Part shown: positions 1-8,326 of the stretch, piece by piece
How the letters are laid out: every line of letters starts with the position of its first letter
Position numbering within the stretch: the stretch's first letter is position 1
Assembly: GCA_029907205.1 (NCBI GenBank)
Contig: JARYMI010000026.1
Span: forward strand, 1 to 43,870
Direction: 5' to 3'
Length of the DNA stretch: 43,870 nucleotides
Source: Clostridiales bacterium
Lineage (GTDB): Bacteria; Acidobacteriota; Aminicenantia; Aminicenantales; UBA8522
Made by a program: the position numbers and the translations under genes
The notes under the pieces: model-generated
What the model saw: only the letters and a program-made list of their open reading frames with translations
Told to the model about the DNA's origin: nothing
Databases searched by the model: none

Positions 1-54
1 CCAGGCTCCTTCCTTGCCTTCCAGGCATTCTTCGATGACTTCGTTCAAGCCCAC
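1..54 (-). CDS. N-terminal fragment of a probable ECF sigma factor (cut by window edge)
   Basis: The last codons visible on the minus strand read (GTG)GLNEVIEECLEGKEGAW and then leave the window. A stop (TGA, 57-55) lies directly before the GTG at 54-52, so the gene starts at this GTG or at the TTG at 48-46. The pattern 'hhxxCLxGKEGAW' is how many ECF sigma-70 factors begin, just before region 2. Only 18 codons are visible, so the family call is an inference. It is divergent from the HMG-CoA synthase operon, with about 300 bases of non-coding DNA between them. Confidence 0.4.
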   Translation of the reverse strand, partial: MGLNEVIEECLEGKEGAW

Positions 55-358
55 TCACTTCATCCTGGTAGACGAGAATCGCTGGCGAAAAGTTCCTTGA
101 TTTTTCTCCTTTTAGGCTATTGTAGGCTGGCCTCCTCCGGCTGTCAAACCGAGGAAGCATTTTCAAATATGTGATTTTGACGATGGGGGCGGCATGCCGC
201 TCCCATTGCAATCACAAAAATGGAGATCACACCATGATTTGGCTTGACTTAAAAAATAAGATATGCCAGGATAATTTTCGCATTTCAACGGGGACGGTCC
301 TCCCATTGCGGGGACGTTCCTCACAGAGGGCCGTCCCCTTTTATTTAAGGAGGAGTTC
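55..358. other. Intergenic region between divergent sigma-like gene and HMG-CoA synthase operon
   Basis: I see no convincing gene here. The right end carries the strong hairpin at 290-346 and the ribosome binding site AAGGAGGAG directly before the ATG at 359. The sequence TTGACT (244-249) is a possible -35 box, but the nearest good -10 (GATAAT, 270-275) is 20 bases away, so I do not claim a promoter. Confidence 0.5.
290..346 (+). promoter_or_regulatory. Strong hairpin plus T-rich tract in the leader of the operon (attenuator or REP-like element)
   Basis: GGGGACGGTCCTC (290-302) pairs with GAGGGCCGTCCCC (326-338) over 13 bases with a single G-U wobble, followed at once by TTTTATTT. This is the form of a Rho-independent terminator, but it sits only a few bases before the ribosome binding site of the first gene, with no upstream gene on the same strand to terminate. 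A direct repeat of the left arm (GGGGACGTTCCTC, 310-322) lies in the loop and could compete for pairing. It could be an attenuator, or a repetitive palindromic element of the GGGGAC type also seen at 7556 and 14434. Confidence 0.5.
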
Positions 359-1405
359 ATGGAAGGAATTATCGGTTACGGGGCCTCGATCCCGCGCAAC
401 CGAATCAAAGTCGAGGAGATCGCCAAAGTCTGGGGAGCTGATGCGCCCAGCTACAGGAAGGGGCTGCTCGTCGAGGAGAAGTCTGTTCCTTCCCCCGACC
501 AGGACACAATCAGCATGTCGGTCGAGGCGTCTAAAAACGCTCTCAAAAGAGCGCGCATCAACCCCCGGGAAATCGGCGCGGTCTACGTCGGCTCGGAATC
601 TCACCCCTATGCCGTGAAGCCAAGCGGGACGGTTTTAGCTGAAGCCATCGGAGCCACGCCCGACGTCCACACGGCTGATTTTGAGTTCGCCTGCAAAGCG
701 GGCACAGAAGGGATGTTTGTCGCTTTGAGCCTGGTTAAGGCTGGCGAAATCAAGTACGGGCTGGCTGTGGGCGCCGACACATCCCAGGGAGCTCCGGGTG
801 ACGCTCTCGAGTACACGGCTGCAGCCGGGGCAGCTGCCTTTATCTTTGGACGGGAAAACGTCATTGCGGAGGCTCTTTATACGTATTCCTACACGACCGA
901 TACGCCGGATTTCTGGCGACGCGAATACCAGTACTATCCCCAGCATGGCGGCCGGTTCACCGGCGACCCGGCTTATTTCAAGCACATTGTCGGGGCCGGC
1001 AAAGGGATCATGGAGAAATCGGGCCTTAAGCCAGCAGATTTCACCTACGTCATCTTCCACCAGCCCAACGGCAAGTTCCCGTTCCGCGTGGGCGAGATGT
1101 TAGGGTTCGGGAAAAAGCAGATCGAGCCGGGCTGGCTGGTCAACAAACTGGGCAATACCTATTCAGGGTCTTCGCCACTCGGCCTGACTGCTACCCTGGA
1201 CATCTCCAAGCCCGGAGACTTGATTCTGATTGTCTCCTACGGGTCTGGTGCGGGAAGCGACGCCTTTGTTTTCAGGGTAACGGAAGGAATCGAGAAAGTC
1301 CGGGACCTTGCCCCCAAAACGCGGGAGCTCCTTGACAAAAACTGTTGTTACGTGGATTACGGGACCTATGCCAAGTTCCGCCAGAAAATCAGGAAGGCGG
1401 GTTAG
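359..1405 (+). CDS. Hydroxymethylglutaryl-CoA synthase, archaeal type
   Basis: 348 residues, ATG start with ribosome binding site AAGGAGGAG. The enzyme condenses acetyl-CoA with acetoacetyl-CoA to HMG-CoA in the cytoplasm. It has the archaeal-type length and N-terminus (MEGIIGYGASIPRNRI) rather than that of the bacterial MvaS or PksG forms. The thiolase-fold catalytic residues are in place: Glu80 (GSESHPYAVKP), Cys112 (EFACKAGTE) and His234 (IFHQPNGKF). Thiolase and DUF35 genes follow immediately. This trio is known in archaea to form one complex that passes acetoacetyl-CoA directly between active sites. The rest of the operon handles methylcrotonyl- and methylglutaconyl-CoA, so the flux may run from or towards leucine-type intermediates rather than only to mevalonate. 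The family call is secure; the direction in the cell is not. Confidence 0.93.
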   Translation: MEGIIGYGASIPRNRIKVEEIAKVWGADAPSYRKGLLVEEKSVPSPDQDTISMSVEASKNALKRARINPREIGAVYVGSESHPYAVKPSGTVLAEAIGATPDVHTADFEFACKAGTEGMFVALSLVKAGEIKYGLAVGADTSQGAPGDALEYTAAAGAAAFIFGRENVIAEALYTYSYTTDTPDFWRREYQYYPQHGGRFTGDPAYFKHIVGAGKGIMEKSGLKPADFTYVIFHQPNGKFPFRVGEMLGFGKKQIEPGWLVNKLGNTYSGSSPLGLTATLDISKPGDLILIVSYGSGAGSDAFVFRVTEGIEKVRDLAPKTRELLDKNCCYVDYGTYAKFRQKIRKAG

Positions 1406-1414
1406 GAGGAGACG

Positions 1415-2569
1415 ATGAGAGAAGTGGCCGTCATCGGCGTTGGGATGACCAAATGGGGAGAGCTGTGGGAGAAATCACTGAGGCAGATTTTCGTCGAGAC
1501 AGCCCTGCTCGCCCTCGACGATGCTGGCGTTGACAGAATTGATTCCCTCATCGTCGGCTCGATGTCGAGCGGGCTTTTTGTCGGCCAGGAGCACGTTGCT
1601 TCGCTTCTCGCCGACTACTTAGGCCAAACGCCCGTGCCCGCAGCCCGGGTTGAGTCAGCGTGCGCTTCAGGCGGGCTGGCCCTGCGGATGGGCTTTATCG
1701 AAGTCGCATCCGGAATGGCCGACATCGTCCTCGCGGGCGGTGTGGAGAAGATGACAGACGTTAACGGCCATGAGGCGACCTACGCCCTTGGCACGGCTGC
1801 CGACCAGGAATATGAATGCTTTCATGGGATCACTTTTCCCGGCCTTTATGCCCTGATCGCCCTGGCGCACATGGAAAAATATGGAACAACCAGGGAACAA
1901 CTGGCCATGGTGGCTGTGAAAAACCATGACAACGGGTCCCTGAACCCTCTGGCCCAGTTCCCGTTCAAAATCACCGTGGATTCGGTCCTGAGCTCTGTGC
2001 TCGTGGCTGACCCGCTGCGGGTGCTTGACTGTTCTCCGATCACGGACGGCGCAGCGGCGGTTGTCCTCTGCTCAGTAGAAATGGCTAAGAAGTTGAAAAA
2101 GCCAATCGTCAAGATCACAGGCAGCGGCCAGGCAACAGACACGATCGCGCTCAGTTCCCGGAAGGACATCACCTGGCTCGAATCGACTTTTCAGGCTGCC
2201 AAGAAAGCCTACGCCATGGCCGGGAAAAAGCCTGAGGATATCGACATCGTCGAAGTCCACGACTGCTTCACGATCGCCGAAATCTGCGTCACTGAAGCGC
2301 TCGGGCTGGTGGAGAAGGGCAAGGGCGGAAAAGCCGTCGAGGAGGGTTTGACTGCTCTGCAGGGAAAGATTCCGGTTAACGCAAGCGGCGGCCTAAAGGC
2401 CAAAGGCCACCCTGTGGGGGCTACGGGAGTTGCCCAGGCCGTCGAAATCGTCAAACAGCTCCGCGGAGAGGCCGGGCCGCGCCAGGTTAAGGAAGCTAAG
2501 GTCGGCCTGACCCAGAACATGGGCGGAAGCGGCGGATCGACCGTCGTCCACATTTTTGAGCGAGCTTAA
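1415..2569 (+). CDS. Acetyl-CoA C-acetyltransferase (acetoacetyl-CoA thiolase, SCP2-like/archaeal type)
   Basis: 384 residues; starts nine bases after the HMG-CoA synthase stop with AGGAGGAG before the ATG. It interconverts two acetyl-CoA with acetoacetyl-CoA. Thiolase residues are visible: nucleophile Cys83 in ESACASGG, His282 in EVHDCF, and His332 in [14 protein letters not shown]. The VHDCFT form and the short length place it with the archaeal/SCP2-type thiolases that depend on a DUF35 partner, not with FadA or PhaA. The DUF35 gene starts 13 bases after this stop. In the archaeal complex the unfavourable thiolase step is pulled by HMG-CoA synthase. Here the pair could also run backwards, to cleave HMG-CoA made by the downstream hydratase. 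Confidence 0.92.
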   Translation: MREVAVIGVGMTKWGELWEKSLRQIFVETALLALDDAGVDRIDSLIVGSMSSGLFVGQEHVASLLADYLGQTPVPAARVESACASGGLALRMGFIEVASGMADIVLAGGVEKMTDVNGHEATYALGTAADQEYECFHGITFPGLYALIALAHMEKYGTTREQLAMVAVKNHDNGSLNPLAQFPFKITVDSVLSSVLVADPLRVLDCSPITDGAAAVVLCSVEMAKKLKKPIVKITGSGQATDTIALSSRKDITWLESTFQAAKKAYAMAGKKPEDIDIVEVHDCFTIAEICVTEALGLVEKGKGGKAVEEGLTALQGKIPVNASGGLKAKGHPVGATGVAQAVEIVKQLRGEAGPRQVKEAKVGLTQNMGGSGGSTVVHIFERA

Positions 2570-2582
2570 AGGGAGGAACGCG

Positions 2583-2975
2583 ATGCCGACACCATCACGC
2601 TACTGGAGAGAAATTCCCCAACGATACAGGCTTGAAGCCGGAAAATGCCGCAACTGCGGGTTTGTTGCTTTTCCGCCCAGGGCTATCTGCCCGGCCTGCA
2701 AGGCGCGGGAATTCGAGACAATCACGCTTGCCGATGCGGGAAAGATTCTGACCTACACGATCATCCGCGTCCCGCCTCAGCCGTTTGTTGACCAGGCTCC
2801 CTATGCGATGGGCATCGTTGAGCTCGATGACGGCGTCAGGCTGACAGGTCAGATCGTCGACTGCGACTTCGAAGAGCTCAAAATCGGGCGCCGCGTCAAA
2901 ATCGAATTCCGCAAGATTTTCCAGGAAGGTGAATCGGGCGTTATCTATTACGGCTACAAATTCGTGCCCGAATGA
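2583..2975 (+). CDS. DUF35 Zn-ribbon/OB-fold acyl-CoA-binding protein, partner of thiolase and HMG-CoA synthase
   Basis: 130 residues from the ATG at 2583, chosen because GGAGG lies six bases upstream; an in-frame start at 2556 would overlap the thiolase and lacks a site. The N-terminal rubredoxin-like Zn ribbon has two CxxC pairs, CRNC and CPAC, followed by an OB-fold with the typical PYAMGIVELDDG and LTGQI stretches. DUF35 proteins bind acyl-CoA and bridge thiolase with HMG-CoA synthase in archaea. Its place directly behind these two genes supports the same role. It is not an enzyme by itself. Start and family are well supported; complex formation is inferred from homology. Confidence 0.9.
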   Translation: MPTPSRYWREIPQRYRLEAGKCRNCGFVAFPPRAICPACKAREFETITLADAGKILTYTIIRVPPQPFVDQAPYAMGIVELDDGVRLTGQIVDCDFEELKIGRRVKIEFRKIFQEGESGVIYYGYKFVPE

Positions 2976-3053
2976 GGGAACTGTCCGAGTCTGCGAGGCG
3001 CTTTTTTGGTGCGTCAGTTCTTTTGGTCTTCATCTCTATGAGAGGGGGAGGCT

Positions 3054-4661
3054 GTGTTTAAGATCGAAAGCAAAGTCGATACCCAAAGCCAGGAGTATAA
3101 AGACAATTTTGAGCACATGCAGCGTAAGGTCGCCGAATACCGGGAGCGACTGGCCAAAGTTCAGGAGGGAGGTCCTCCCAAGTACCGGGAGCTCCACAAA
3201 TCCCGGAAAAAGCTCCTGGTCAGGGAAAGGCTCGAACGCCTCTTCGACCCCGATAGTCCGTTCCTCGAGCTGAGCCCTCTGGCTGCTTACGACATGTACG
3301 ACAACGAAGCACCGGCTGCCTCCATGGTTACAGGCATCGGCGTCGTCCACGGCCGCGAGGTCCTGGTCGTCGCTAACGACGCCACGGTCAAGGGCGGGAC
3401 GTATTTCCCGATGACCATCAAGAAGCACGTCAGGGCCCAGGAAATCGCCATGGAGAACAGGCTGCCCTGTGTCTACCTTGTCGATTCAGGCGGGATTTTT
3501 CTGCCTCACCAAGCGGGCACGTTTCCCGACAAGGAGCATTTCGGCCGGATTTTCTACAACCAGGCCCGGCTTTCCGCCCTGGGGATTCCGCAGATCTCCA
3601 TCGTCATGGGCTCCTGCACGGCTGGAGGAGCTTATGTGCCGGCCATGAGCGACGAGACAGTTATCGTGAGGCGCCAGGGCACGATTTTTATTGGCGGCCC
3701 CCCGCTCGTCAAGGCAGCCACAGGGGAGGAAGTCACGGACGAAGACCTGGGCGGGGCTGACGTCCACTGCCGCATCTCCGGAGTATCGGACTATTATGCG
3801 TATGACGATGAGCATGCCCTCGAAATCGCCCGGAATATCGTCGAAACCCTCGACCCGCCCCGCAAATTTGAGCTCGACATGGCCAAACCAGAAGACCCGG
3901 CCTACAACCCGGAAGAAATTTACGGCATCGTCCCGCGTGACCTTCGCAAAACCTTTGACATCAAGGAAGTCATCGCCCGTCTGGTAGACGGCAGCCGGTT
4001 CCAGGAATTCAAAGAGCTCTACGGCCAGACGCTTGTCTGCGGGTTTGCCAGGATCATGGGCTATCCCGTGGGCATCCTGGCCAATAACGGCGTCCTTTTC
4101 TCCCAAAGCTCTCTCAAGGGCGCCCATTTCGTCACGCTCTGCGCCATGCGCAAGATCCCGCTCATCTTCCTCCAGAACATCACCGGGTTCATCGTCGGCA
4201 AACAGTACGAGCACGGCGGGATCGCCAAGGACGGCGCCAAGCTCGTCCATGCCGTGGCCAACGCCGACGTCCCTAAGTTTACGGTCATCATCGGCGGCTC
4301 TTACGGCGCCGGAAACTACGCCATGTGCGGCCGCGCTTACGGTCCGCGGCTGCTGTGGATGTGGCCAAACGCCCGGATCAGCGTCATGGGCGGCGAGCAG
4401 GCTGCTCATGTTCTGTTGACAGTCAAGATTAAGAGATTTCAGGAGCAGGGGGTTAAGATGTCCGAGGAAGAAAAGGAAAACCTGATGAAGCCCATCTTAG
4501 AGAAATACGAAGCCGAGGCCAGCCCCTACTTCAGCACGGCCCGTCTATGGGACGACGGCATCCTGGAGCCGCTGGAAACGCGCGCCGCCCTGGCCCTGGG
4601 CATCTCGATGAGCCTCAACGCTCCCATCCCCGACTACAAGGTGGGTATTTTCCGGATGTGA
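3054..4661 (+). CDS. Methylcrotonyl-CoA carboxylase, carboxyltransferase (beta) subunit
   Basis: 535 residues, GTG start behind GAGGGGGAG. It transfers carboxyl from biotin to an acyl-CoA. The sequence matches the methylcrotonyl-CoA carboxylase branch, not propionyl- or acetyl-CoA carboxylase: the stretches [49 protein letters not shown] and [11 protein letters not shown] with DDEHAL are diagnostic of LiuB/MccB. The C-terminal crotonase-fold half keeps [16 protein letters not shown]. Length agrees with the family. It lies upstream of the methylglutaconyl-CoA hydratase and the biotin subunits, so all parts of the carboxylase are in one operon. Geranyl-CoA carboxylase is the main alternative, less likely because the LiuC-like hydratase is adjacent. 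Confidence 0.9.
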   Translation: MFKIESKVDTQSQEYKDNFEHMQRKVAEYRERLAKVQEGGPPKYRELHKSRKKLLVRERLERLFDPDSPFLELSPLAAYDMYDNEAPAASMVTGIGVVHGREVLVVANDATVKGGTYFPMTIKKHVRAQEIAMENRLPCVYLVDSGGIFLPHQAGTFPDKEHFGRIFYNQARLSALGIPQISIVMGSCTAGGAYVPAMSDETVIVRRQGTIFIGGPPLVKAATGEEVTDEDLGGADVHCRISGVSDYYAYDDEHALEIARNIVETLDPPRKFELDMAKPEDPAYNPEEIYGIVPRDLRKTFDIKEVIARLVDGSRFQEFKELYGQTLVCGFARIMGYPVGILANNGVLFSQSSLKGAHFVTLCAMRKIPLIFLQNITGFIVGKQYEHGGIAKDGAKLVHAVANADVPKFTVIIGGSYGAGNYAMCGRAYGPRLLWMWPNARISVMGGEQAAHVLLTVKIKRFQEQGVKMSEEEKENLMKPILEKYEAEASPYFSTARLWDDGILEPLETRAALALGISMSLNAPIPDYKVGIFRM

Positions 4662-4676
4662 TGCGGCGATAGACCG

Positions 4677-5510
4677 ATGAAGATGCGAGAGAAGATGTAC
4701 GAAACAATCCTGATCAGCCGAGAGGATAGGGTTGGCCGCGTTAGCTTAAACCGTCCCGACGTCCATAACGCCTTCAACGTGACGATGATCCGTGAGCTGG
4801 CTGATGCCTTTGCCATGGTCAAAGAGGATGCCTCGGTTCGCGTGGTCATCCTTACCGGAGTCGGCGAATCCTTCTGCGCCGGCGCCGACCTCAACTGGAT
4901 GCGGGAAATCATCCGCTATTCCTTTGACCAGAACCTCAAGGAGTCGCTCGAGGTGGCGGAACTCATGCGCACGATCTACACGCTGCCCAAGCCGACGATC
5001 GCCCGGGTCAACGGGACGGCCATCGGCGGCGGCAATGGGCTCCTCTCAGCCTGTGATATTGTCATTGCCTCGGAGCGGGCGAAGTTCGGGCTGAGCGAGG
5101 TCAAGATCGGACTTGTGCCGGCGGCTATTTCCCCTTATGTCGTCCGTCGCATCGGCGAGAGCGCGGCCCGGGAGTATTTTCTCTCGGGTGAGAGGTTCGA
5201 CGCCCGGCAAGCGCTCGAAATCGGACTGGCCAACAAGGTCGTCCCGCACGAGGAGCTCGACCGGAAAGTCGATGAAGTCGTAAAACTTCTCCTGAGCTCC
5301 GGGCCTGAGGCGATAGCGAGTTGCAAGGAGCTCCTCCATAGAGTTCCCGGCATGAGCCTTGAAGAAGCCAAGCCCTACACAGCCGAGATGATCGCCCGCT
5401 TGCGGGTGAGCGCCGAAGGCCAGGAGGGGATGGCCGCTTTTTTAGAAAAGAGGAAGCCGCGCTGGGTCAACGAGAAAAACGAAAAAAAACCAGAAGAAAA
5501 GAAAGAATAG
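4677..5510 (+). CDS. liuC: Methylglutaconyl-CoA hydratase (crotonase family)
   Basis: 277 residues. It hydrates 3-methylglutaconyl-CoA to HMG-CoA, or does the reverse dehydration. The CoA/oxyanion motif GESFCAGADLNWMR and the stretch GLVPAAISPYVVRRIG with the later FLSGERFDA are typical of LiuC. One catalytic Glu is present (Glu141 in FGLSEVKIG). The first crotonase Glu is replaced by Gly121 (GGGNGLL), which I recall as usual for LiuC-type hydratases. The C-terminus is a Lys/Glu-rich tail of about 15 residues. Alternative starts at 4683 and 4695 are possible; none has a strong ribosome binding site. Placed between the carboxylase beta and alpha genes, it makes the product that HMG-CoA synthase/thiolase could take apart, or uses the product they make. 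Confidence 0.85.
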   Translation: MKMREKMYETILISREDRVGRVSLNRPDVHNAFNVTMIRELADAFAMVKEDASVRVVILTGVGESFCAGADLNWMREIIRYSFDQNLKESLEVAELMRTIYTLPKPTIARVNGTAIGGGNGLLSACDIVIASERAKFGLSEVKIGLVPAAISPYVVRRIGESAAREYFLSGERFDARQALEIGLANKVVPHEELDRKVDEVVKLLLSSGPEAIASCKELLHRVPGMSLEEAKPYTAEMIARLRVSAEGQEGMAAFLEKRKPRWVNEKNEKKPEEKKE

Positions 5511-5535
5511 AAGAGAGAAGCGTAAGAAATCAATC

Positions 5536-7047
5536 ATGTTCAAGAAAATCCTGATTGCTAACCGGGGAGAGATTGCCGTCCGGGTGATCAAAGCCTGCAG
5601 AGAGCTCGGTATCGCTTCGGTGGCCGTCTATTCCGAGGTCGACCGGGCCAGCCTTCACGTCCAGATGGCCGACGAAGCGGTCTCGATCGGCCCGGCGCCG
5701 GCCACAGAAAGCTACCTTAACATGGACAGGATCGTTGAGGCGGCCAGGGCCACCGGAGCTGAAGCTATTCATCCTGGCTACGGCTTCCTGGCGGAAAACC
5801 CGGATTTTGCCCGCCGCCTGGAAAAAGAGAAGCTCGTCTTCATCGGGCCCAATTCCAAAGCCTTAGAGCTCGTGGGTGATAAAATTCGCGCCCGTCAGAC
5901 TATGGAAAAGGCCGGCATCCCGATTATTCCCGGCATGAAGCGGCTGCCCAGGGATATTAGCGAATGCGAAGCCGAGGCACGACGGCTCGGCTATCCGGTG
6001 ATGATCAAGGCGTCAGCCGGCGGAGGCGGCAAGGGCATGCGGGTTGTCTTTTCCGAGGAAGAGCTCAGGCCGGGGCTCGAAGCTGGGATGAGAGAAGCCA
6101 AGGCTGCATTTGGCGACGAGTCCGTCTATCTTGAAAAATGCATCGAGGACCCGAGACACGTCGAATTTCAAGGTTTGGCCGATAACTACGGCCATGTCGT
6201 CCACCTGTTCGAGCGTGAGTGCTCTATTCAGAGGCGCCACCAGAAGATCGTCGAGGAGACGCCCTCAACAGCTCTGGCGCCTGAGCTCAGGCGGAAAATG
6301 GGGGAGACGGCCAAGAAAGTCTTGAAAGTCGCCGGTTATAACAACGCCGGAACGGTTGAATTCTTGCTCGACAAAGACAAGAATTTTTATTTCCTTGAGG
6401 TCAACGCCCGCCTTCAGGTTGAACACCCTGTCACCGAGCTGACCACCGGCGTTGACCTGGTCCACCAGCAGATTCGCATTGCAGCTGGCGAAAAGCTCGC
6501 CCTTAACGAGAAAGAGCTTACTCAGCGCGGCCATGCCATCGAATGCCGGATATACGCCGAGGACCCGGCCAATAACTTCCTCCCTTCCTCTGGAAAAATC
6601 CTTTTTCTCAAAGAGCCGAAAGGGCCTGGCGTCCGGCATGATTGCGGCATCTACAGCGGCTGGGAAGTCCCGATTTACTACGACCCGATCCTGGCCAAGT
6701 TGATTGTCTGGGCCGAGACGAGGGAGGTGGCTTGCAAGAGGATGACAAGTGCCCTTGAAGATTATGTCATCCTCGGTATCCACACGACCATCGGCTTTCT
6801 CCGGGACGTCATCTCCCATCCCAGGTTCAGGGACGGAGCGACGACAACGAGTTTCATCAAAAATCATTTTGATGGATGGAAAGGCGTAAGGGTAGGCGAA
6901 GATCTGCTCAGGCTGGCTATACTCGGAGCGGCTTTCAGCGATTTCAGCCGGAGCCAAGCTGGGACCATAGCCGCGGCGACTCTGGTCAAGGAAAGCTATT
7001 CCCCCTGGAGGACCCTCGGCAGGTGGAGGGTCGGAGGCAAGCTCTGA
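5536..7047 (+). CDS. Biotin carboxylase subunit of the acyl-CoA carboxylase
   Basis: 503 residues. It carboxylates biotin with ATP and bicarbonate. The N-terminal domain is typical (MFKKILIANRGEIAVRVIKA), followed by the ATP-grasp glycine-rich loop SAGGGGKGM (about 160-168), the CSIQRRHQK biotin/bicarbonate segment and EVNARLQVEHPVTE. The last roughly 50 residues (from DLLRLAILGAAF) belong to the BT-type linker region seen in MccA/PccA, but the biotin domain is absent and encoded by the next gene. So the usual single-chain alpha subunit (about 660 residues) is split into two proteins here. The stop overlaps the next start region by a one-base gap, suggesting coupled translation and equal dosage. 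Confidence 0.93.
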   Translation: MFKKILIANRGEIAVRVIKACRELGIASVAVYSEVDRASLHVQMADEAVSIGPAPATESYLNMDRIVEAARATGAEAIHPGYGFLAENPDFARRLEKEKLVFIGPNSKALELVGDKIRARQTMEKAGIPIIPGMKRLPRDISECEAEARRLGYPVMIKASAGGGGKGMRVVFSEEELRPGLEAGMREAKAAFGDESVYLEKCIEDPRHVEFQGLADNYGHVVHLFERECSIQRRHQKIVEETPSTALAPELRRKMGETAKKVLKVAGYNNAGTVEFLLDKDKNFYFLEVNARLQVEHPVTELTTGVDLVHQQIRIAAGEKLALNEKELTQRGHAIECRIYAEDPANNFLPSSGKILFLKEPKGPGVRHDCGIYSGWEVPIYYDPILAKLIVWAETREVACKRMTSALEDYVILGIHTTIGFLRDVISHPRFRDGATTTSFIKNHFDGWKGVRVGEDLLRLAILGAAFSDFSRSQAGTIAAATLVKESYSPWRTLGRWRVGGKL

Positions 7048-7048
7048 G

Positions 7049-7555
7049 ATGGAATTCGAATTTCTGGTGAACAAGGTCAAACACAAGATCAGCTTGGAGA
7101 AAAAAGAAGGCCGTTTCTACCTACGCCATCAGGGTCAATCCTTCGAGGCGGATATCCAGGCCATCTCCCCGAACGAGTTTTCGCTTCTCGCTGGAGGGCA
7201 CTCCTACATCGTGTATGTCGCTGAGGATAAAGATAAGAAATACATTTCTATTAGAAACGAGCTGTTCATCATCCAGAAGCCGGGAGAAGAAGTGAGGGGT
7301 ATCGATCGGGGGGAAGACCGGCTCCAGAAGGAAAAACCAGTCGTCACGGCGCCCATGCCGGGGAAAGTCATCAAAATTTGTGTCGCCGAAAATGAAGCTG
7401 TCCGGAAGAATCAAACCCTGGCCATCGTCGAGGCCATGAAGATGGAAAACGAGCTCAAGTCGCCCATCGAGGGCGTCGTCAAGAAGATTTTCGTGGCCGC
7501 CGGCGACCTCGTCGATTCCGAGAAACCCCTCCTCGAGCTCGCCTCTCACCCCTAA
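7049..7555 (+). CDS. Biotin carboxyl carrier protein of the carboxylase
   Basis: 168 residues, starting one base after the biotin carboxylase stop. Residues 1-85 form a beta-rich segment like the BT domain that docks the carboxyltransferase. Residues 98-166 are a biotinyl domain with the attachment motif EAMKMEN, biotinylated Lys131. It carries carboxy-biotin from the biotin carboxylase to the MccB-like subunit. It ends the seven-gene operon; a 152-base inverted-repeat element begins at the base after the stop. A general acetyl-CoA carboxylase AccB is unlikely, since the partner genes in the operon are of the methylcrotonyl type. Confidence 0.92.
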   Translation: MEFEFLVNKVKHKISLEKKEGRFYLRHQGQSFEADIQAISPNEFSLLAGGHSYIVYVAEDKDKKYISIRNELFIIQKPGEEVRGIDRGEDRLQKEKPVVTAPMPGKVIKICVAENEAVRKNQTLAIVEAMKMENELKSPIEGVVKKIFVAAGDLVDSEKPLLELASHP

Positions 7556-7707
7556 AATTGGGGACAGCATACGTAATTCACTTATTTCCCCCCCCAAAAG
7601 CGCTGGGTGCAGCAACGAAAAATTCAAGTTAATAAATCCAAATGGCCATTCGATCTAAAGGTCCATTATGAATTAAAATTAGGTAATCATGTAAGCTGTC
7701 CCCAATT
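7556..7707. repeat. 152-bp miniature element with 13-bp perfect terminal inverted repeats
   Basis: AATTGGGGACAGC (7556-7568) is mirrored exactly by GCTGTCCCCAATT (7695-7707), and about nine of the next 13 bases also agree. The interior has no reading frame. The outer motif GGGGACAGCATACGTAATTCAC recurs as GGGGACGTCATACGTAATGCAC at 14440, so it is a repeat family. The form resembles REP/MITE-type elements mobilised in trans by Y1 (REP-associated) transposases; no transposase is visible here. It lies between the carboxylase operon and the sigma factor operon and may also end transcription by its palindromic ends. Confidence 0.65.
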
Positions 7708-7752
7708 ATAGATGCAACTTTTTGGATGACGATAGAGTTTTAGAGGATGAGA

Positions 7753-8310
7753 ATGGATGAGCAGGAGCTGATGCAACAGGTCCAGGAAGGAAACGAAATG
7801 GCCTTCGGCCAGATCATCACGGCTTACAAGGACAGGATTGTCAATTATCTGTACCAGTTCACAGGTGATTATCAGAGGGCCGTCGAGCTCTCCCAGGAGA
7901 CATTCATCCGGGTTTATTTCAAGGCCAACCACTACCGGCCGATCGCCCCTCTTTCTTCCTGGATCTACGCTATCGCCACGAACCTGGCCAGGACAGAGAT
8001 GAAAAAGGCGCGCCGGGCCGCCGTGGTTTCCTTAGACGAAATCTCGGCTCACGAGGTCCAGGAGCATGCTTACTCGGAGGACCCGCCCGACCCGGGATTA
8101 CTCAAGAACCTGAGAGAAGCGCTGAATTCTCTTCACCCCCGTTACAGGCTGCCGGTCATTCTTAAAGACATGGAAGGATTTACGCAGGAAGAGATCGCCG
8201 AGATTATGAAGAAACCGGTGGGGACGATCAAGGCCAGGATCAGCCGCGGCCGCCATTTTCTTAAAAAAAGGCTGGAGAAAGCCCTGGAGGGAGGGAGGGA
8301 TTCAGCCTGA
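7753..8310 (+). CDS. RNA polymerase sigma factor, ECF (sigma-E-like) subfamily
   Basis: 185 residues from the ATG at 7753, preferred because AGAGG (7742-7746) sits six bases upstream; an ATG two codons earlier directly abuts that site. Region 2 is clear (QLSQETFIRVYFKA-type segment with PLSSWIYAIATNLART), and region 4 is a helix-turn-helix (LPVILKDMEGFTQEEIAEIM, GTIKARISRGR). It directs RNA polymerase to stress-type promoters. The gene downstream encodes a one-helix membrane protein fitting an anti-sigma factor, and the third gene an HtrA-like exported protein. The three form an operon like rpoE-rseA-mucD/degS systems that sense envelope damage. No clear ECF autoregulatory promoter was found. 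Confidence 0.9.
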   Translation: MDEQELMQQVQEGNEMAFGQIITAYKDRIVNYLYQFTGDYQRAVELSQETFIRVYFKANHYRPIAPLSSWIYAIATNLARTEMKKARRAAVVSLDEISAHEVQEHAYSEDPPDPGLLKNLREALNSLHPRYRLPVILKDMEGFTQEEIAEIMKKPVGTIKARISRGRHFLKKRLEKALEGGRDSA

Positions 8311-8326
8311 GATGAGGAGAGAAGAA

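Noticed and set aside
244-275. TTGACT ... GATAAT as a promoter for the HMG-CoA synthase operon
   Set aside because: Spacer is 20 bases, too long for sigma-70; no better pair seen.
3486-4409. 307-codon open frame on the minus strand inside the carboxylase beta gene
   Set aside because: Antisense to a strongly conserved enzyme, no domain, Asp/His-rich composition typical of reverse reading of GC-rich codons.
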